From assembly GCF_000247645.1 (NCBI RefSeq), contig NZ_AHWA01000004.1:558001-622000 (forward strand): DNA of 64,000 bases, written 5' to 3'. Positions within the stretch are counted from its first letter, which is position 1. Each line of letters begins with the position of its first letter. Of the stretch, positions 1 through 9,353 are shown one piece after another. Position numbers and translations under genes: made by a program. The notes under the pieces were generated by a model. It was not told the origin of the DNA and made no database searches. It saw nothing but the letters and a program-made list of their open reading frames with translations. This DNA comes from Salinibacterium sp. PAMC 21357. GTDB lineage: Bacteria > Actinomycetota > Actinomycetes > Actinomycetales > Microbacteriaceae.

Positions 1-1288
1 TTTCTTGGTCAGCCTTCGTCTTCGGCTCGATCGCTACCTCAATAACGGGCTCAGGGAACGTCATCGACTCAAGAACAACCTGGTTGTTCAGATCACACAG
101 AGTGTCACCCGTCGTGGTGTCCTTGAGACCGATTACCGCGTAGATGTGACCGGCGGTAACGCTGTCGACAGGGATTTCCTTGTTGGCAGCCATCTGGAAG
201 ATCTTGCCGATGCGCTCCTTCTTGCCCTTAGTGGAGTTAGCTACGGCCCCACCGGAATCGAGTCGACCCGAGTACACGCGAATGTAGGTAAGGCGACCAA
301 AGAAGGGGTGAACCGCAACCTTGAACGCGAGAGCAGCGAACGGCTCTGACGCATCAGGCTTGCGGATGATGATCTTCTCTTCATCGCGCGGGTCAGTTGC
401 TTCCATGGGAGGCACGTCAAGCGGCGACGGGAGGTAATCGATAACAGCATCGAGCATCGGCTGAACGCCACGGTTCTTGAATGCAGAACCACAGAGAACG
501 GGGTAGATCTCGCTGTTTACCGTGAGCTTACGAATCGCAGCTTTGATCTCAGCAACGCTGATCTCTTCGCCGGCGAAGTAGCGCTCCATGATGGCGTCAT
601 CAGTCTCAGCAACAACTTCAAGCAGAGCGGTGCGGTATTCCGCAGCCTTCTCTTTGAGGTCTTCGGGGATCTCTTCGATGGCGTACTTGGAGCCCATCTC
701 GACGTCACCCTTTGAGTCTCCGCGCCACGTGAGTGCGCGCATCTCTACCAAGTCAACTACACCCTCGAAGGCGGACTCAAGTCCGATCGGGAGCTGCAGA
801 ACGAGGGGGCGAGCGCCGAGGCGCTTCACGATGGTGTCTACCGTGTAGTAGAAGTCCGCGCCCATCTTGTCCATCTTGTTGACGAAGCAGATGCGGGGAA
901 CGTCGTACTTGTCGGCCTGGCGCCAAACAGTCTCCGACTGTGGCTCCACACCCTCTTTACCGTCGAACACAGCGACAGCACCGTCGAGTACGCGGAGCGA
1001 ACGCTCCACCTCAACTGTGAAGTCAACGTGGCCGGGGGTGTCGATGATGTTGATCTGGTTTTTGTTCCAGAAACAGGTGACAGCAGCAGACGTGATCGTG
1101 ATGCCACGCTCTTGCTCCTGCTCCATCCAGTCAGTAGTCGACGCACCGTCGTGAGTTTCACCAATTTTGTGGTTTACACCCGTGTAGTAAAGGATGCGCT
1201 CAGTCGTTGTGGTCTTGCCAGCATCGATGTGAGCCATGATGCCAATGTTGCGGACCTTAGTCAGGTCGGTGAGCACGTCCTGTGCCAC
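1..1288 (-). CDS. fusA: Elongation factor G (N-terminal 429 codons; runs off the window)
   Basis: Translational GTPase that moves tRNA and mRNA through the ribosome and helps recycle ribosomes; cytosolic. The reverse strand reads without interruption from a GTG at 1288 to base 1. It opens with [20 protein letters not shown], followed by the P-loop [11 protein letters not shown] (residues about 20-30), the switch II motif DTPGHVDF and the domain II motifs usual for bacterial EF-G. The GTG start is supported by a GGAGG at 1294-1298. The family is about 700 residues long, so roughly 270 C-terminal residues lie outside the window. It follows rpsL and rpsG in the conserved str operon order. It is the last gene seen of that operon; tuf would be expected next. 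Confidence 0.97.
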   Translation of the reverse strand, partial: MAQDVLTDLTKVRNIGIMAHIDAGKTTTTERILYYTGVNHKIGETHDGASTTDWMEQEQERGITITSAAVTCFWNKNQINIIDTPGHVDFTVEVERSLRVLDGAVAVFDGKEGVEPQSETVWRQADKYDVPRICFVNKMDKMGADFYYTVDTIVKRLGARPLVLQLPIGLESAFEGVVDLVEMRALTWRGDSKGDVEMGSKYAIEEIPEDLKEKAAEYRTALLEVVAETDDAIMERYFAGEEISVAEIKAAIRKLTVNSEIYPVLCGSAFKNRGVQPMLDAVIDYLPSPLDVPPMEATDPRDEEKIIIRKPDASEPFAALAFKVAVHPFFGRLTYIRVYSGRLDSGGAVANSTKGKKERIGKIFQMAANKEIPVDSVTAGHIYAVIGLKDTTTGDTLCDLNNQVVLESMTFPEPVIEVAIEPKTKADQE

Positions 1289-1377
1289 AGGTTCCTCCGA
1301 AAGTTTGGTTGAAAAGAATGGAACTCAATAGTGAAGCGAGTCAGACAGAGCCTGACTCGCTTCACTACGAGCAGCTA

Positions 1378-1848
1378 CTACCAGCGGTAGTGAGCGAATG
1401 CCTTGTTAGATTCGGCCATCTTGTGGGTGTCTTCACGACGCTTTACAGCGGCGCCAAGTCCATTTGATGCATCCAAAATCTCGTTGGTGAGACGCTCAGT
1501 CATCGTCTTTTCACGACGACCCTTTGCGTAGCTCGTGAGCCAACGCAATGCGAGAGTGTTTGCACGGTGCGACTTGACCTCAACAGGAACCTGGTAGGTC
1601 GAGCCACCGACACGACGCGACTTGACCTCAAGGGTCGGGCGCACGTTGTCGAGTGCCTTCTTGAGAGTGACAACGGCGTCTTGGCCGGTCTTCTCGGTTA
1701 CGCCTGCGAGTGCGCCGTAAACGATGCGCTCAGCAAGGCCCTTCTTGCCATCAAGAAGGATCTTGTTGACAAGCTGGCTGACAATGGGGGCGCCGTAAAC
1801 GGGATCCGCGACTACGGGACGCTTTGGTGCTGGTCCTTTACGAGGCAT
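1378..1848 (-). CDS. rpsG: 30S ribosomal protein S7
   Basis: Primary assembly protein of the 30S head that binds 16S rRNA near the E site. The 156-residue product begins [20 protein letters not shown] and ends FAHYRW, which is the usual length and ending for actinobacterial S7. Its ATG overlaps the last base of the rpsL stop codon, so the two genes are translationally coupled. fusA starts 89 bases downstream. It is co-transcribed with rpsL and fusA. No anomalies were seen. Confidence 0.98.
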   Translation of the reverse strand: MPRKGPAPKRPVVADPVYGAPIVSQLVNKILLDGKKGLAERIVYGALAGVTEKTGQDAVVTLKKALDNVRPTLEVKSRRVGGSTYQVPVEVKSHRANTLALRWLTSYAKGRREKTMTERLTNEILDASNGLGAAVKRREDTHKMAESNKAFAHYRW

Positions 1849-2221
1849 TACTTCTTATCCTTCTTCGCGCCGTAGAGGCTACGAGCCTGCTTACGGTTCT
1901 TTACGGCCTGGGTGTCGAGCGCTCCACGAACGATCTTGTAGCGAACACCGGGGAGGTCCTTTACACGACCACCACGGATGAGCACCATCGAGTGCTCTTG
2001 AAGGTTGTGACCTTCTCGGGAATGTAGGCCGTGACCTCGGTACCGTTGGAAAGCTTGACACGAGCAACCTTGCGAAGAGCCGAGTTCGGCTTCTTCGGAG
2101 TCGTTGTGTAGACACGCGTGCAAACGCCGCGCTGCTGCGGGTTGGACTTAAGGGCGGGAGCCTTGGTCTTGACGACCTTCGGCGAGCGTCCCTTACGCAC
2201 CAACTGCTGAATGGTGGGCAC
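1848..2221 (-). CDS. rpsL: 30S ribosomal protein S12, with a one-base frameshift
   Basis: Decoding-centre protein of the 30S subunit and the classical streptomycin target. Translation from the GTG at 2221 (AGGAG at 2229-2233) gives [20 protein letters not shown] and the conserved [12 protein letters not shown] motif. It then leaves the S12 frame after TAYIP, near base 2017. The rest of S12 ([20 protein letters not shown] to [13 protein letters not shown]) continues in another frame and stops at 1848. Restoring one G after the CCC codon (CCCGAGAAGG to CCCGGAGAAGG) gives IPGEGHN and a 124-residue protein, exactly the family length. Lysines in PKKPN and RVKDLP that matter for streptomycin resistance are wild type. 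S12 is essential, so a sequencing or assembly deletion is the likeliest explanation. Confidence 0.95.
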
Positions 2222-2552
2222 TAAATTACTCCTTGATTTTGCTGCACGGTGACAGCGTCATGATGGTTAGCATTCGAAGCTCTTCGCAGAATTTCGAGTT
2301 CATCTGGACCCACGCCCTAACCGAACTGATCGGTTGGTTTGCGGATATGCCGTGGGGGTCAGCCAGAAGACTGAACCCTGTGGTGTGAAGTGACTCACGC
2401 AAGAACCCCGCAGTAGCGGTTTGGCCGATGGCACGGTTCAAGCGCACGACAAAGCGCACACCTCAGAAAGAATAGCCCCCGGACCGGCCGGGGTCAAATG
2501 GTCACAGCGCACACGCAGCAAGCGAAACTCACTGGTGGCGGCGTAATCGTGA
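2222..2552. other. Intergenic region upstream of the str operon
   Basis: A gap of 331 bases with no convincing gene. On the minus strand it holds the ribosome binding site of rpsL next to 2221 and, near 2475-2493, a terminator for the upstream membrane protein gene. The str operon promoter should lie between these, but I could not pick clear -35 and -10 boxes. A 77-codon reverse-strand frame at 2226-2459 has no recognisable content and I do not call it. Confidence 0.6.
2462..2493 (-). terminator. Rho-independent terminator after the 2553-3434 gene
   Basis: On the minus strand CCCCGG (2493-2488) pairs with CCGGGG (2482-2477) across a five-base loop. It is followed by the T-rich stretch CTATTCTTTCT. 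It lies 60 bases past the stop of the membrane protein gene and separates that gene from the str operon. Confidence 0.75.
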
Positions 2553-3434
2553 CTAGTGCTGAGCTGCAGATTTCTCAGCGAGCTCGGCTTCCCACTGTGT
2601 GCGGGATTCGCGGTTGCGTTCGATGACCTTTCGGCCGCGCTTTGCTACAGGCGCGCCGCTCCACAGTGCCACCTCACGAGCGATAAGAGCTGCGGCAATA
2701 ACGCGCGGGTCAATCAGTGCGAAAGCGAACAAACCTTGGGCCTGCTCGGGCGTATTTTCGACGATGCCGTTGGCCAAAAGGAGCACACCGACAGTACCGA
2801 AATACACCACTAGCCCGACGATGATGCTCGAAAAGACGTGTGCTGCCCAGCCTGCTCGGTTCACAATGAGCGCGATAACAATAGCGCCAAGAGCGAAGAA
2901 AGCGACGGGCACGTAGAACGCCGGCGCCTGAATGAACGAGAAATCTGTGCGGCCGGACTGCACAGCGTTGATGATGAGCACCGCGACAGCGAAGAGGACC
3001 GCAAAGATCAACGTCGACAGCAACGCAAAAAAGATACCGAAGCCTCGGTTGCCGGCGGCCTTTGGCGGCGTAGGCGCTGTGACATAAACCACGCGAGGCT
3101 CACCGGATGCCGAAGCGCTGGTCGCACCGGTAGCGGTAGCTTCTGACTCTGTGACGATCTCCGGCTCGTATTCGACCACTGGCTCAGCAAGCGGTTCCGC
3201 TTCAGCCTCGATCGTTGCGTCGTCATAGACCGGCTCGCTGGGGGCCTGGTCGGCCGCGACGGAATCGCTGTCAGCCGGGGGCAGAGGCGGCGAGGAGCCC
3301 GCCACGGGCTCTACGAGAGGCGCGGCTGCAGGAGCAGCGCCGTCGTCGGTGGCCGTCTCGTCGACGACTACAGCATCCTCAATGTTGTCGTGGTTCTGAT
3401 CGAAAGAACCACGCTCTACAGATGGATCGGTCAT
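2553..3434 (-). CDS. Conserved actinobacterial membrane protein with acidic disordered N-terminus
   Basis: The product is 293 residues. Residues 1 to about 125 are rich in Glu, Asp, Ala and Pro with no predicted fold. After a short PPKAAGNRG linker come at least three strong membrane segments: FGIFFALLSTLIFAVLFAV, FYVPVAFFALGAIVIALIV and SSIIVGLVVYFGTVGVLLLA. A weaker helix and a basic cytoplasmic tail (KRGRKVIERNRESRTQWEAE) follow. The gene stands alone between two terminators (3499-3535 upstream, 2462-2493 downstream). No enzyme motif is visible. I infer a membrane protein of unknown function, possibly envelope-related. Confidence 0.8.
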   Translation of the reverse strand: MTDPSVERGSFDQNHDNIEDAVVVDETATDDGAAPAAAPLVEPVAGSSPPLPPADSDSVAADQAPSEPVYDDATIEAEAEPLAEPVVEYEPEIVTESEATATGATSASASGEPRVVYVTAPTPPKAAGNRGFGIFFALLSTLIFAVLFAVAVLIINAVQSGRTDFSFIQAPAFYVPVAFFALGAIVIALIVNRAGWAAHVFSSIIVGLVVYFGTVGVLLLANGIVENTPEQAQGLFAFALIDPRVIAAALIAREVALWSGAPVAKRGRKVIERNRESRTQWEAELAEKSAAQH

Positions 3435-3498
3435 GACTGATGCCTCCTAATGCCAGCGACTGATGAGCCTAGTCTACTGAGGCAGTTCCCAGAAATGA

Positions 3499-3535
3499 GA
3501 AGAACGCCACGACAGCATGCATCGTGGCGTTCTTC
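3499..3535 (-). terminator. Hairpin terminator at the end of the pilus locus
   Basis: GAAGAACGCCACGA (3499-3512) and TCGTGGCGTTCTTC (3522-3535) form a perfect 14-bp stem with a nine-base loop. It lies 27 bases after the pilO stop and 64 bases before the start of the next gene. It has no long T run, but the stem is strong enough to insulate the pilus operon from the downstream gene. Confidence 0.75.
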
Positions 3536-3562
3536 GCGCACTCAGGGCGCAGCATGGCGAAT

Positions 3563-4267
3563 CTAGTTAGCGACTCCGCTCGATTCACCTGATGACGCGA
3601 TTGGGGCACCGCTTGAGGCGAGGGCGTAGACAGCGCCCTCAATGCCAAGCTCATACTCTCCCGTATCCCCGCCGAGCCGTACTGCCGCGGAGCTAACCGA
3701 GAACGCTCGCTGATGCAGTTGGACATTGTTAATGAACTCGATGACTTCAGCCAAGGATCCCTTAACTTTAATGGACACCCCGACCGACACCAGCCCAGGC
3801 ACCGTCTGCACTTGCGTGGAGCTCGTCGGCGTTTCCACCGGCGCTGCGGGTTCGTCAGACGCGGCAGATTCCTCGGTTTCGCCTTCTGTCGCGGGAGCTG
3901 CCGCGCCTTCAAATTCCGGCGCCAGAGCCTCAGCAACTTCCGAATAGGTCAGCTCAGTTAGCTCAACCCCGGCAGATGCGGCCAAGCTGCTGATTTGGCT
4001 GGCAAATTCCGAAGACTCTTGCGTTCCCGGTATCGCGAGCTGAGCCTTCGCGAGATCCGCGAAAAGCTGATCCGAATCTTCCGCAAGAGCCTTCAACACG
4101 GCAAGCTCAGCCTCTTTCACCTGATTTTGCGCTTCAACCGACATGAGGTCGTCATCCGATGTGGAAGCGGAGGCGAGCGCCGGCGATACACCAACGGCGT
4201 ACCCCAACAGCAGGATGAGCACCACGCCGACCACACCGATTACATTCCACAGACGTGTCATTGTCAT
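3563..4267 (-). CDS. pilO: PilO-like inner-membrane alignment protein of the type IV pilus
   Basis: The product is 234 residues. It has one N-terminal membrane segment (VIGVVGVVLILLLGYAVGVS), then a helical region (VEAQNQVKEAELAVLKALAE) and an extracytoplasmic domain with an acidic Ala/Pro-rich insert around residues 120-150. This is the PilO architecture of helix, coiled coil and ferredoxin-like domain. Family members form dimers with PilN and link the cytoplasmic PilM ring to the rest of the machine. The ATG overlaps the pilN stop by four bases. It is the last gene of the locus. The identification rests on architecture and on its place after pilM and pilN more than on sequence motifs. Confidence 0.8.
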   Translation of the reverse strand: MTMTRLWNVIGVVGVVLILLLGYAVGVSPALASASTSDDDLMSVEAQNQVKEAELAVLKALAEDSDQLFADLAKAQLAIPGTQESSEFASQISSLAASAGVELTELTYSEVAEALAPEFEGAAAPATEGETEESAASDEPAAPVETPTSSTQVQTVPGLVSVGVSIKVKGSLAEVIEFINNVQLHQRAFSVSSAAVRLGGDTGEYELGIEGAVYALASSGAPIASSGESSGVAN

Positions 4268-5018
4268 GAGCCGTTCTCCTCATCATCGGTGCCGGAGGTA
4301 GGCTCCGGAGAGTTAGTGGGCGCTGATTCGTCCGCCGGTTCGGCCTCCTCAACTACGCCGTCAAAACGGTGAAGTAGTGCCGTCTCACCAACGCGAACGA
4401 TGACCGTTCCGCTAAAAGAACTTCCGTCATCGCTCTTGGTCGATATGAGAGTTGCTTGTACTACGCCGTCAACGCTGGGCAGCTCGCGCACCCAAGCATC
4501 TATCTCAGCGACTGAACCAGCTATTACTTCGAGAGAGAATGACGCTATCGACTCCGCGTCGAGCGAAGAGACCGACGGCGCGAATACCTGAAGTGGGTTC
4601 GCCGTATCGAAACTGTAGTCAGTTATCGACATACCGCTGCTGAGCTTTGAGTTGAGGCCATCGATCAAGCCCTTGACCGATACTTCGGTCGAATAAGCAA
4701 ACACTCTGGCGGCTTCGGTCGAGATCAAGAGTTGATTTGCCGAGCGCACGTCGTTGTATTCGCCCTGATCGGCGGTCAACGACAGCGTTCGTGCGCGCGC
4801 GTCGTCGAGTGCGGCCTCACGTTGCAAGGAATAAATATTCGCTCCTACGGCCACGAGGATAGCCACCCCCATCGCTATCAGTGCAACGAAAATTGCTCGT
4901 GTTCGTGCACGGGCAGCAGCTTTTCGCTGGCCAATTCGGGCGGCAGCAAGTTCACGATCGGCAGGTACGCGACCGCCACCCTTATCTCGCGCCGAGCTGC
5001 AGGCTTCTTGTCACTCAT
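4264..5018 (-). CDS. pilN: PilN-like type IV pilus assembly protein, with a one-base frameshift
   Basis: The start ATG at 5018 overlaps the pilM stop (ATGA), which fixes the start. The first frame reads MSDKKPAARREIRVAVAYLP and then IVNLLPPELASE, the conserved N-terminal PilN motif that contacts PilM. It then runs into a stop. The downstream frame reads AAARARTRAIFVALIAMGVA followed by a transmembrane helix and a 170-residue periplasmic-side domain. Adding one base to the A run on the coding strand (TTTT at 4921-4924 on the plus strand) joins them as ASEKAAARARTRA and gives 251 residues. In the family PilN bridges PilM and PilO. The acidic Pro/Glu/Thr-rich C-terminus is typical of actinobacterial copies. 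Confidence 0.85.
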
Positions 5019-6055
5019 ACGGATACCCCCGTTACCAAACCAAGCGCCACGGACATGTCTTGAGCTTCTCCCGTGCCTCGCAAACCGCGAGCCACCGTTG
5101 CGAGCGAGAATGGATCGGGTTGTGTCGTTGGCACCTTGGTAAACTCGCCAACAGTCTCAACCAGCCCAAGAAGACGCGAACCGCCCCCGCTCATCACGAT
5201 GCGATCGATCGCGCGGTTATTGCGAGCGTTCTGGAAATACTGAATCGTCGCTCGGATTGCCAACAACGTTTCGTTGACAAGTTCAAACGACACTTCGAGA
5301 GCTGGGCGTTGCTCGGGGGTGGCGCGGGCTGCAACGACGCCAACCGAACGCTTAATCGCTTCCGCGTCTCGTGCCGAAATATCGAGTCGCTGAGAGATTC
5401 CCTTGGTAATGTCAGCCCCCCCATTCGGCAAAAATCGAATGAAGTGCGGAACGTGACCCTCGAGTGCAACGAGCGTGGTGGTTGCGGCACCGATGTGAAC
5501 CAACAGAGTTGTTTCCCCAGCCGACACCGGCCCCGCGAACAAACGCGTTAGGGCGAAGGCAGAAAGGTCAACGTTGACTGGCTGAACGGATGCCGCAGAC
5601 GTTGCGTTCACGTTAACGAGAAGTGGCGCCTTGATCGCGGCGACAAGCATTCCCTGGAGCATAGCCCCCATCTCGCCGTCAACTTCGCTCGCCGGATAGA
5701 AATCGAGCAGGGCATCCGTCGCTGGGACAGGCAAGAGGTCTTGGACCTGAAAAGGAAGCGACTCGCGCACCTGATTGAGAGGAAGCCGCGGAACTGTGAT
5801 GTCGCGCGCGAGCACTTTTGAGTTGCCGACGCCTAGAACTACGTCCCGCGTCTTGAATCCGGTCGCTGACCAGAGCTTGCGGATTGCGGCGGTAACAGTT
5901 GCGGAGTCGATGACTTCCCCGGCACGAACTGCCCCCTCCGGCAACGGAACTTCTCCAAATCGAAGAATCGTTGGACGTTGTTGGTTTGGACCATCCACTT
6001 CCACAGCACGTATCGCTGTGGAGCCGATGTCCAGCCCTATTAGTTTTTTTCCCAT
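5015..6055 (-). CDS. pilM: PilM, actin-like cytoplasmic pilus assembly ATPase-fold protein
   Basis: The product is 346 residues, the usual length for PilM. It begins MGKKLIGLDIGSTAIRAVEV, the phosphate-1 motif of the FtsA/actin fold. Later it carries LLVHIGAATTTLVAL (phosphate-2 region) and RIVMSGGGSRLLGL (adenosine motif). In other bacteria PilM forms a cytoplasmic ring that binds ATP and the N-terminal peptide of PilN, and couples the motor ATPases to the membrane complex. The gene is 21 bases downstream of pilD and overlaps pilN by four bases, so the proteins should be co-expressed. Confidence 0.93.
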   Translation of the reverse strand: MGKKLIGLDIGSTAIRAVEVDGPNQQRPTILRFGEVPLPEGAVRAGEVIDSATVTAAIRKLWSATGFKTRDVVLGVGNSKVLARDITVPRLPLNQVRESLPFQVQDLLPVPATDALLDFYPASEVDGEMGAMLQGMLVAAIKAPLLVNVNATSAASVQPVNVDLSAFALTRLFAGPVSAGETTLLVHIGAATTTLVALEGHVPHFIRFLPNGGADITKGISQRLDISARDAEAIKRSVGVVAARATPEQRPALEVSFELVNETLLAIRATIQYFQNARNNRAIDRIVMSGGGSRLLGLVETVGEFTKVPTTQPDPFSLATVARGLRGTGEAQDMSVALGLVTGVSV

Positions 6056-6076
6056 ATTTCCCCCCCCAGACGACGA

Positions 6077-6880
6077 TCAACTAAGACCGACAGCCACCAG
6101 ATATCCGTTCCAAATTTGTGCGCCTAACGCTATGCCCAACCAGGCACCGGCGATCATCCACGGTCCGAAAGGAATCGCCGAGCGGCGACCTGCCTTTTTC
6201 ACAACCAAGAGTGCAATTGCAAAAACCCCTCCAAGCAAAAACGCTGCAAAGGCTCCGACTGCGAGCGTTCCCCAGCCCAGCCAACCGAGATAAAGCCCGA
6301 CGACCGCCGAGAGTTTCACATCGCCCATCCCCATCCCCCGTGGCGACACAATCGCGACGATGAAATAGAACGCGAATAACGCGAGCGCTCCGAGTACTGC
6401 ACCAAACAACGCCGCCCAATTTCCCGTTCCCGCACTCGCGATAGCTAGCAAGACGAGGCCAACAACCAGCGAAGGAAGCACGATCTTATTCGGCAATGTC
6501 TGGGTGTCGAGGTCAATCAACGTCAGAGCGATCGAAATTGCTGCGAAATAAAGGAAGGCAGGAAGCGCCCACACCATGGACGTCTCAGCGCCCACTGCGG
6601 CAGCGATACCGCTGAACGCCAGCGCCGTTGCTGCTTCCACGAGAGGATAGCGCGCTGAAATTGGCTCTCCGCAGTCACGGCATTTGCCCCGCAAGATAAG
6701 CCAGCTGATGACGGGAATATTGTCGTAGGCACGGATCGCATGGTCACAGCGAGGGCATGCGCTCGGAGGTGAAGAGAGTTTTCCCCCGAGCGGCAGGCGC
6801 CACACGACAACGTTGAGGAAGGATCCCACTGCTAAGCCAAGAAGGCCCGCAAAGACGATCGCAAGAGTAGTTGCCGTCAT
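6077..6880 (-). CDS. pilD: Prepilin peptidase and N-methyltransferase (A24 family)
   Basis: Membrane aspartyl protease that cleaves the leader of prepilins and methylates the new N-terminus. Of 267 residues, the first 30 carry the SFLNVVVWRLP motif of the methylase domain. Cysteines 42/45 and 67/70 form the zinc-type tetracysteine motif. Catalytic aspartates lie in LIDLDTQTLP (123/125) and GMGMGDVKL (187). About seven hydrophobic segments follow. The start overlaps the stop of the upstream PilX-like gene by four bases. Its substrates are presumably PilA and the prepilin-like products encoded just upstream. Confidence 0.95.
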   Translation of the reverse strand: MTATTLAIVFAGLLGLAVGSFLNVVVWRLPLGGKLSSPPSACPRCDHAIRAYDNIPVISWLILRGKCRDCGEPISARYPLVEAATALAFSGIAAAVGAETSMVWALPAFLYFAAISIALTLIDLDTQTLPNKIVLPSLVVGLVLLAIASAGTGNWAALFGAVLGALALFAFYFIVAIVSPRGMGMGDVKLSAVVGLYLGWLGWGTLAVGAFAAFLLGGVFAIALLVVKKAGRRSAIPFGPWMIAGAWLGIALGAQIWNGYLVAVGLS

Positions 6881-8643
6881 GACGTCGGGGCACCAGCAGC
6901 GTTGTAGGCCGGTTCCACTTCAATCCACACGTCAACTCCATAGGTCGTCGTCACTGGCGACAAGAACTTGGGCGGTGCGGTGTACTTGAGTCGCGCGTCA
7001 TAAACATAGTTCTTCGAATACCCGCCACCGTTGCTCGACACAATCCCACGGAACTTCTGCGCAATTGCGCCATTCACGGTAAGAACCGCATTCGCCGGAG
7101 CGTGTGCAGGATTCTGCACAAGGAAAGTGTGGGAGACAGACAGAATCGCGGCATCGATTCGACGCTCTTTGTCGCCGCTGCTGTCGTTGATGGGGCCCAG
7201 CCTCCAGCCATACCAGGACGAGTAGGAGTACTTCACGGGATTCCACACCCAAACCGCGTCGTTACCGACCAAGCCGAGCATGTCGGCTTCAGGGTCGTTG
7301 TATTTGATGTCACCAATGACGTAGACATAGTGCTCTGCGGACAATGTCGTCTGACCCTTGAGCGTGCCCTTCACGAAGAGGTCACCATCACGGCAACCGT
7401 AAGAGCTTGAAGCCCCGTACTCATCTTTCAGAGGGTATCCGAGACCGTTACCCTTTCCGCCATCTTGGCCAACGCAGGACAGCCCAGTCGGGGTTTTATC
7501 GGATGCCCAATAGTTGGGATCGGTCTTTACCGTAGGAACGTTTTGCACGTAGATAACATTCTTCGCTGGCAATGTAAACGGCGATCCTGTCGCCAGCTGA
7601 GACGCGGTACCGCATTCAGAGTTATTCTCATACCCGGAGGCGGGTGAACCCTTGATCCGCGTCTTCTTAGTCCACGGGGACTTCACCGAAATCTTCCCAT
7701 CAGACTGCAAAATAATCTGGGTCGGCCCCGTGTACAAGCATCCCGGCAGGGGGACACCATCCGACTTCAGATCAGTACGGGTCTCTCGGAGATGTTCGGA
7801 GTTCGTGGCTGGCATCCCAATGTATTCCTTGAAAATAGGGCCAGTGTTGTCGCCGAATTTTTGACCGGTGCAGCTGGCACCGTATGACTGCTCAGGCGTG
7901 TAGCGAAGCGTTTTAGGCGCTACCGGCGTGTACGACGTAGTCAATGTGTCCATGAACGTTGCGTTGCAGATACGAATCGTGTCGTTGGAGTGCGCTGGGC
8001 CGTTGATCACGTCGTCGCCGCCGAAAGCGATCTCGCCGCAATTTCCGCTAATCTTGTCGCGGCCTGCCCACCAGTGCTTCACACAACTAGCCGCAACGCC
8101 CGTGTACGAAGGATCCTGCATCTCATAATCAGTGAAGTAGAGAAAATCGATGAAACCGTCCTGGTGCAAATCCGCCACTATCGAACGTGTTTCGCCCCCG
8201 ACCTTGCCAGTGGAACGAATACGCACGTTACCACTCCCGGCATATTTTGAGTTGTCCACCTCATAGCGGAAGAACGAATCTCCCTTGCCTTCTGGCACTG
8301 GCTGCCAGGCCTCATTGACCTGCACGTTGAAGGCATCGTTCTTTTGTGCCACAGCCGGGAGTTTTACACTGCTCCCGGTCGAAACGCTGAAGGCAGCGGC
8401 AGGGTTACCGTACTGCATATATGAGGTATCTTCCGAGAGCCTGCTTTGGTAATCCTCGACTCCCGCATAGGCCGCTGCTAGCGATGCCGACCACTCCTCG
8501 GTCGACGCCGACTGGCGGAACCCGCCTGTAGCATAGGTCACCGCAGTTGTGACGAGCAGTCCAAGAACGACAGTAATCCCGATAACCATCGGAAGAGCTA
8601 CACCGCGGTCACCCGCAAGTCGGGAACGCAATAAACGGATCAT
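6877..8643 (-). CDS. PilX-like large minor pilin or pilus-tip protein
   Basis: The product is 588 residues. It begins MIRLLRSRLAGDRGVALPMV followed by a single hydrophobic stretch (IGITVVLGLLVTTAVTYATG), as in PilX-type proteins that precede the pilin set in many type IV pilus loci. The remaining 540 residues are predicted extracellular and hold several cysteines (CVKHWW, CGEIAFGG, CNATF, CLYTG, CGTASQ, CRDGD), so disulfides are likely. The GDRGVALP context resembles a class III leader but lacks the canonical Glu at +5. It overlaps both neighbours by four bases. Function is inferred from position and N-terminal form; a tip adhesin role is possible but unproven. Confidence 0.75.
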   Translation of the reverse strand: MIRLLRSRLAGDRGVALPMVIGITVVLGLLVTTAVTYATGGFRQSASTEEWSASLAAAYAGVEDYQSRLSEDTSYMQYGNPAAAFSVSTGSSVKLPAVAQKNDAFNVQVNEAWQPVPEGKGDSFFRYEVDNSKYAGSGNVRIRSTGKVGGETRSIVADLHQDGFIDFLYFTDYEMQDPSYTGVAASCVKHWWAGRDKISGNCGEIAFGGDDVINGPAHSNDTIRICNATFMDTLTTSYTPVAPKTLRYTPEQSYGASCTGQKFGDNTGPIFKEYIGMPATNSEHLRETRTDLKSDGVPLPGCLYTGPTQIILQSDGKISVKSPWTKKTRIKGSPASGYENNSECGTASQLATGSPFTLPAKNVIYVQNVPTVKTDPNYWASDKTPTGLSCVGQDGGKGNGLGYPLKDEYGASSSYGCRDGDLFVKGTLKGQTTLSAEHYVYVIGDIKYNDPEADMLGLVGNDAVWVWNPVKYSYSSWYGWRLGPINDSSGDKERRIDAAILSVSHTFLVQNPAHAPANAVLTVNGAIAQKFRGIVSSNGGGYSKNYVYDARLKYTAPPKFLSPVTTTYGVDVWIEVEPAYNAAGAPTS

Positions 8644-9353
8644 GGTTTGAATCCAATTCTGGGAACATCGAGGTTGGGTATGCCGACAGTGTTCTGGAGG
8701 GTCGCGGTTTGCGCAGCGCCCGAGGGGTCAGTTTGCACCGTCATCGAGACGGTGACAGCAATGATCTTTGAGAACGGATCGGCCTCGGTCCACAAAATCT
8801 CAGTCGGAGCACCGGGAGTGCGCACGTCCACACTCTTGAGGTAGGCAAAAACAGGGGTTCCGCTACCGGCGATTTGGCGAACTATTGTGCGTTCGGAGCT
8901 CGGAGTTCCGGACTTAAACGTATACACACCTTTGTTTTCTGCCGTAACTTCCCAACGCTTTTCTACCAGGGTGCGGTCGGCAGTAATTTCGAACATCACC
9001 TTCACTGGCTTAGGGTTCGCCGCCTGCGTGTCCAAGAATGCCGTGAGAACTACTTTTTCTGGCTTCGCTTCACTAAATACAGGGCTCAGTGCGCCGCTCG
9101 GCAACTTGAGCTGAGTGCCAGAACGGATGACTCGTGTAAGTTCATTCATCGCGACAGTCGCTGATGACGAGTTCGTAGACGCGGAACGGTCACTCGTGAA
9201 CGATCTAGTGAAGCTAACAAAGATGGTCATCACCATTGCGAGCATCATCGACAGCAGAGTGATCGTGACGATGAGTTCAGCGAGCGTCACACCGCGTTCA
9301 TCGCCTTGAATGCCACGAACGCGAACAAATAGGGCAGCACGAATTTTCTTCAT
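8640..9353 (-). CDS. Prepilin-like protein (PulG/PilW type minor pilin)
   Basis: The product is 237 residues. I chose the ATG at 9353 because it overlaps the stop of the upstream prepilin gene (TAATG). The longer reading to 9833 would overlap that gene by nearly 500 bases. The N-terminus MKKIRAALFVRVRGIQGDER is followed by the class III pilin motif GVTLAELIVTITLLSMMLAM, with Glu at +5 after the PilD cleavage site, then a hydrophobic helix. The rest is a small extracellular domain. It is probably a minor pilin that primes pilus assembly. Confidence 0.85.
   Translation of the reverse strand: MKKIRAALFVRVRGIQGDERGVTLAELIVTITLLSMMLAMVMTIFVSFTRSFTSDRSASTNSSSATVAMNELTRVIRSGTQLKLPSGALSPVFSEAKPEKVVLTAFLDTQAANPKPVKVMFEITADRTLVEKRWEVTAENKGVYTFKSGTPSSERTIVRQIAGSGTPVFAYLKSVDVRTPGAPTEILWTEADPFSKIIAVTVSMTVQTDPSGAAQTATLQNTVGIPNLDVPRIGFKP

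Noticed and set aside
2226-2459. 77-codon minus-strand frame upstream of rpsL
   Set aside because: No homology-like content; it occupies the expected promoter and leader of the str operon.
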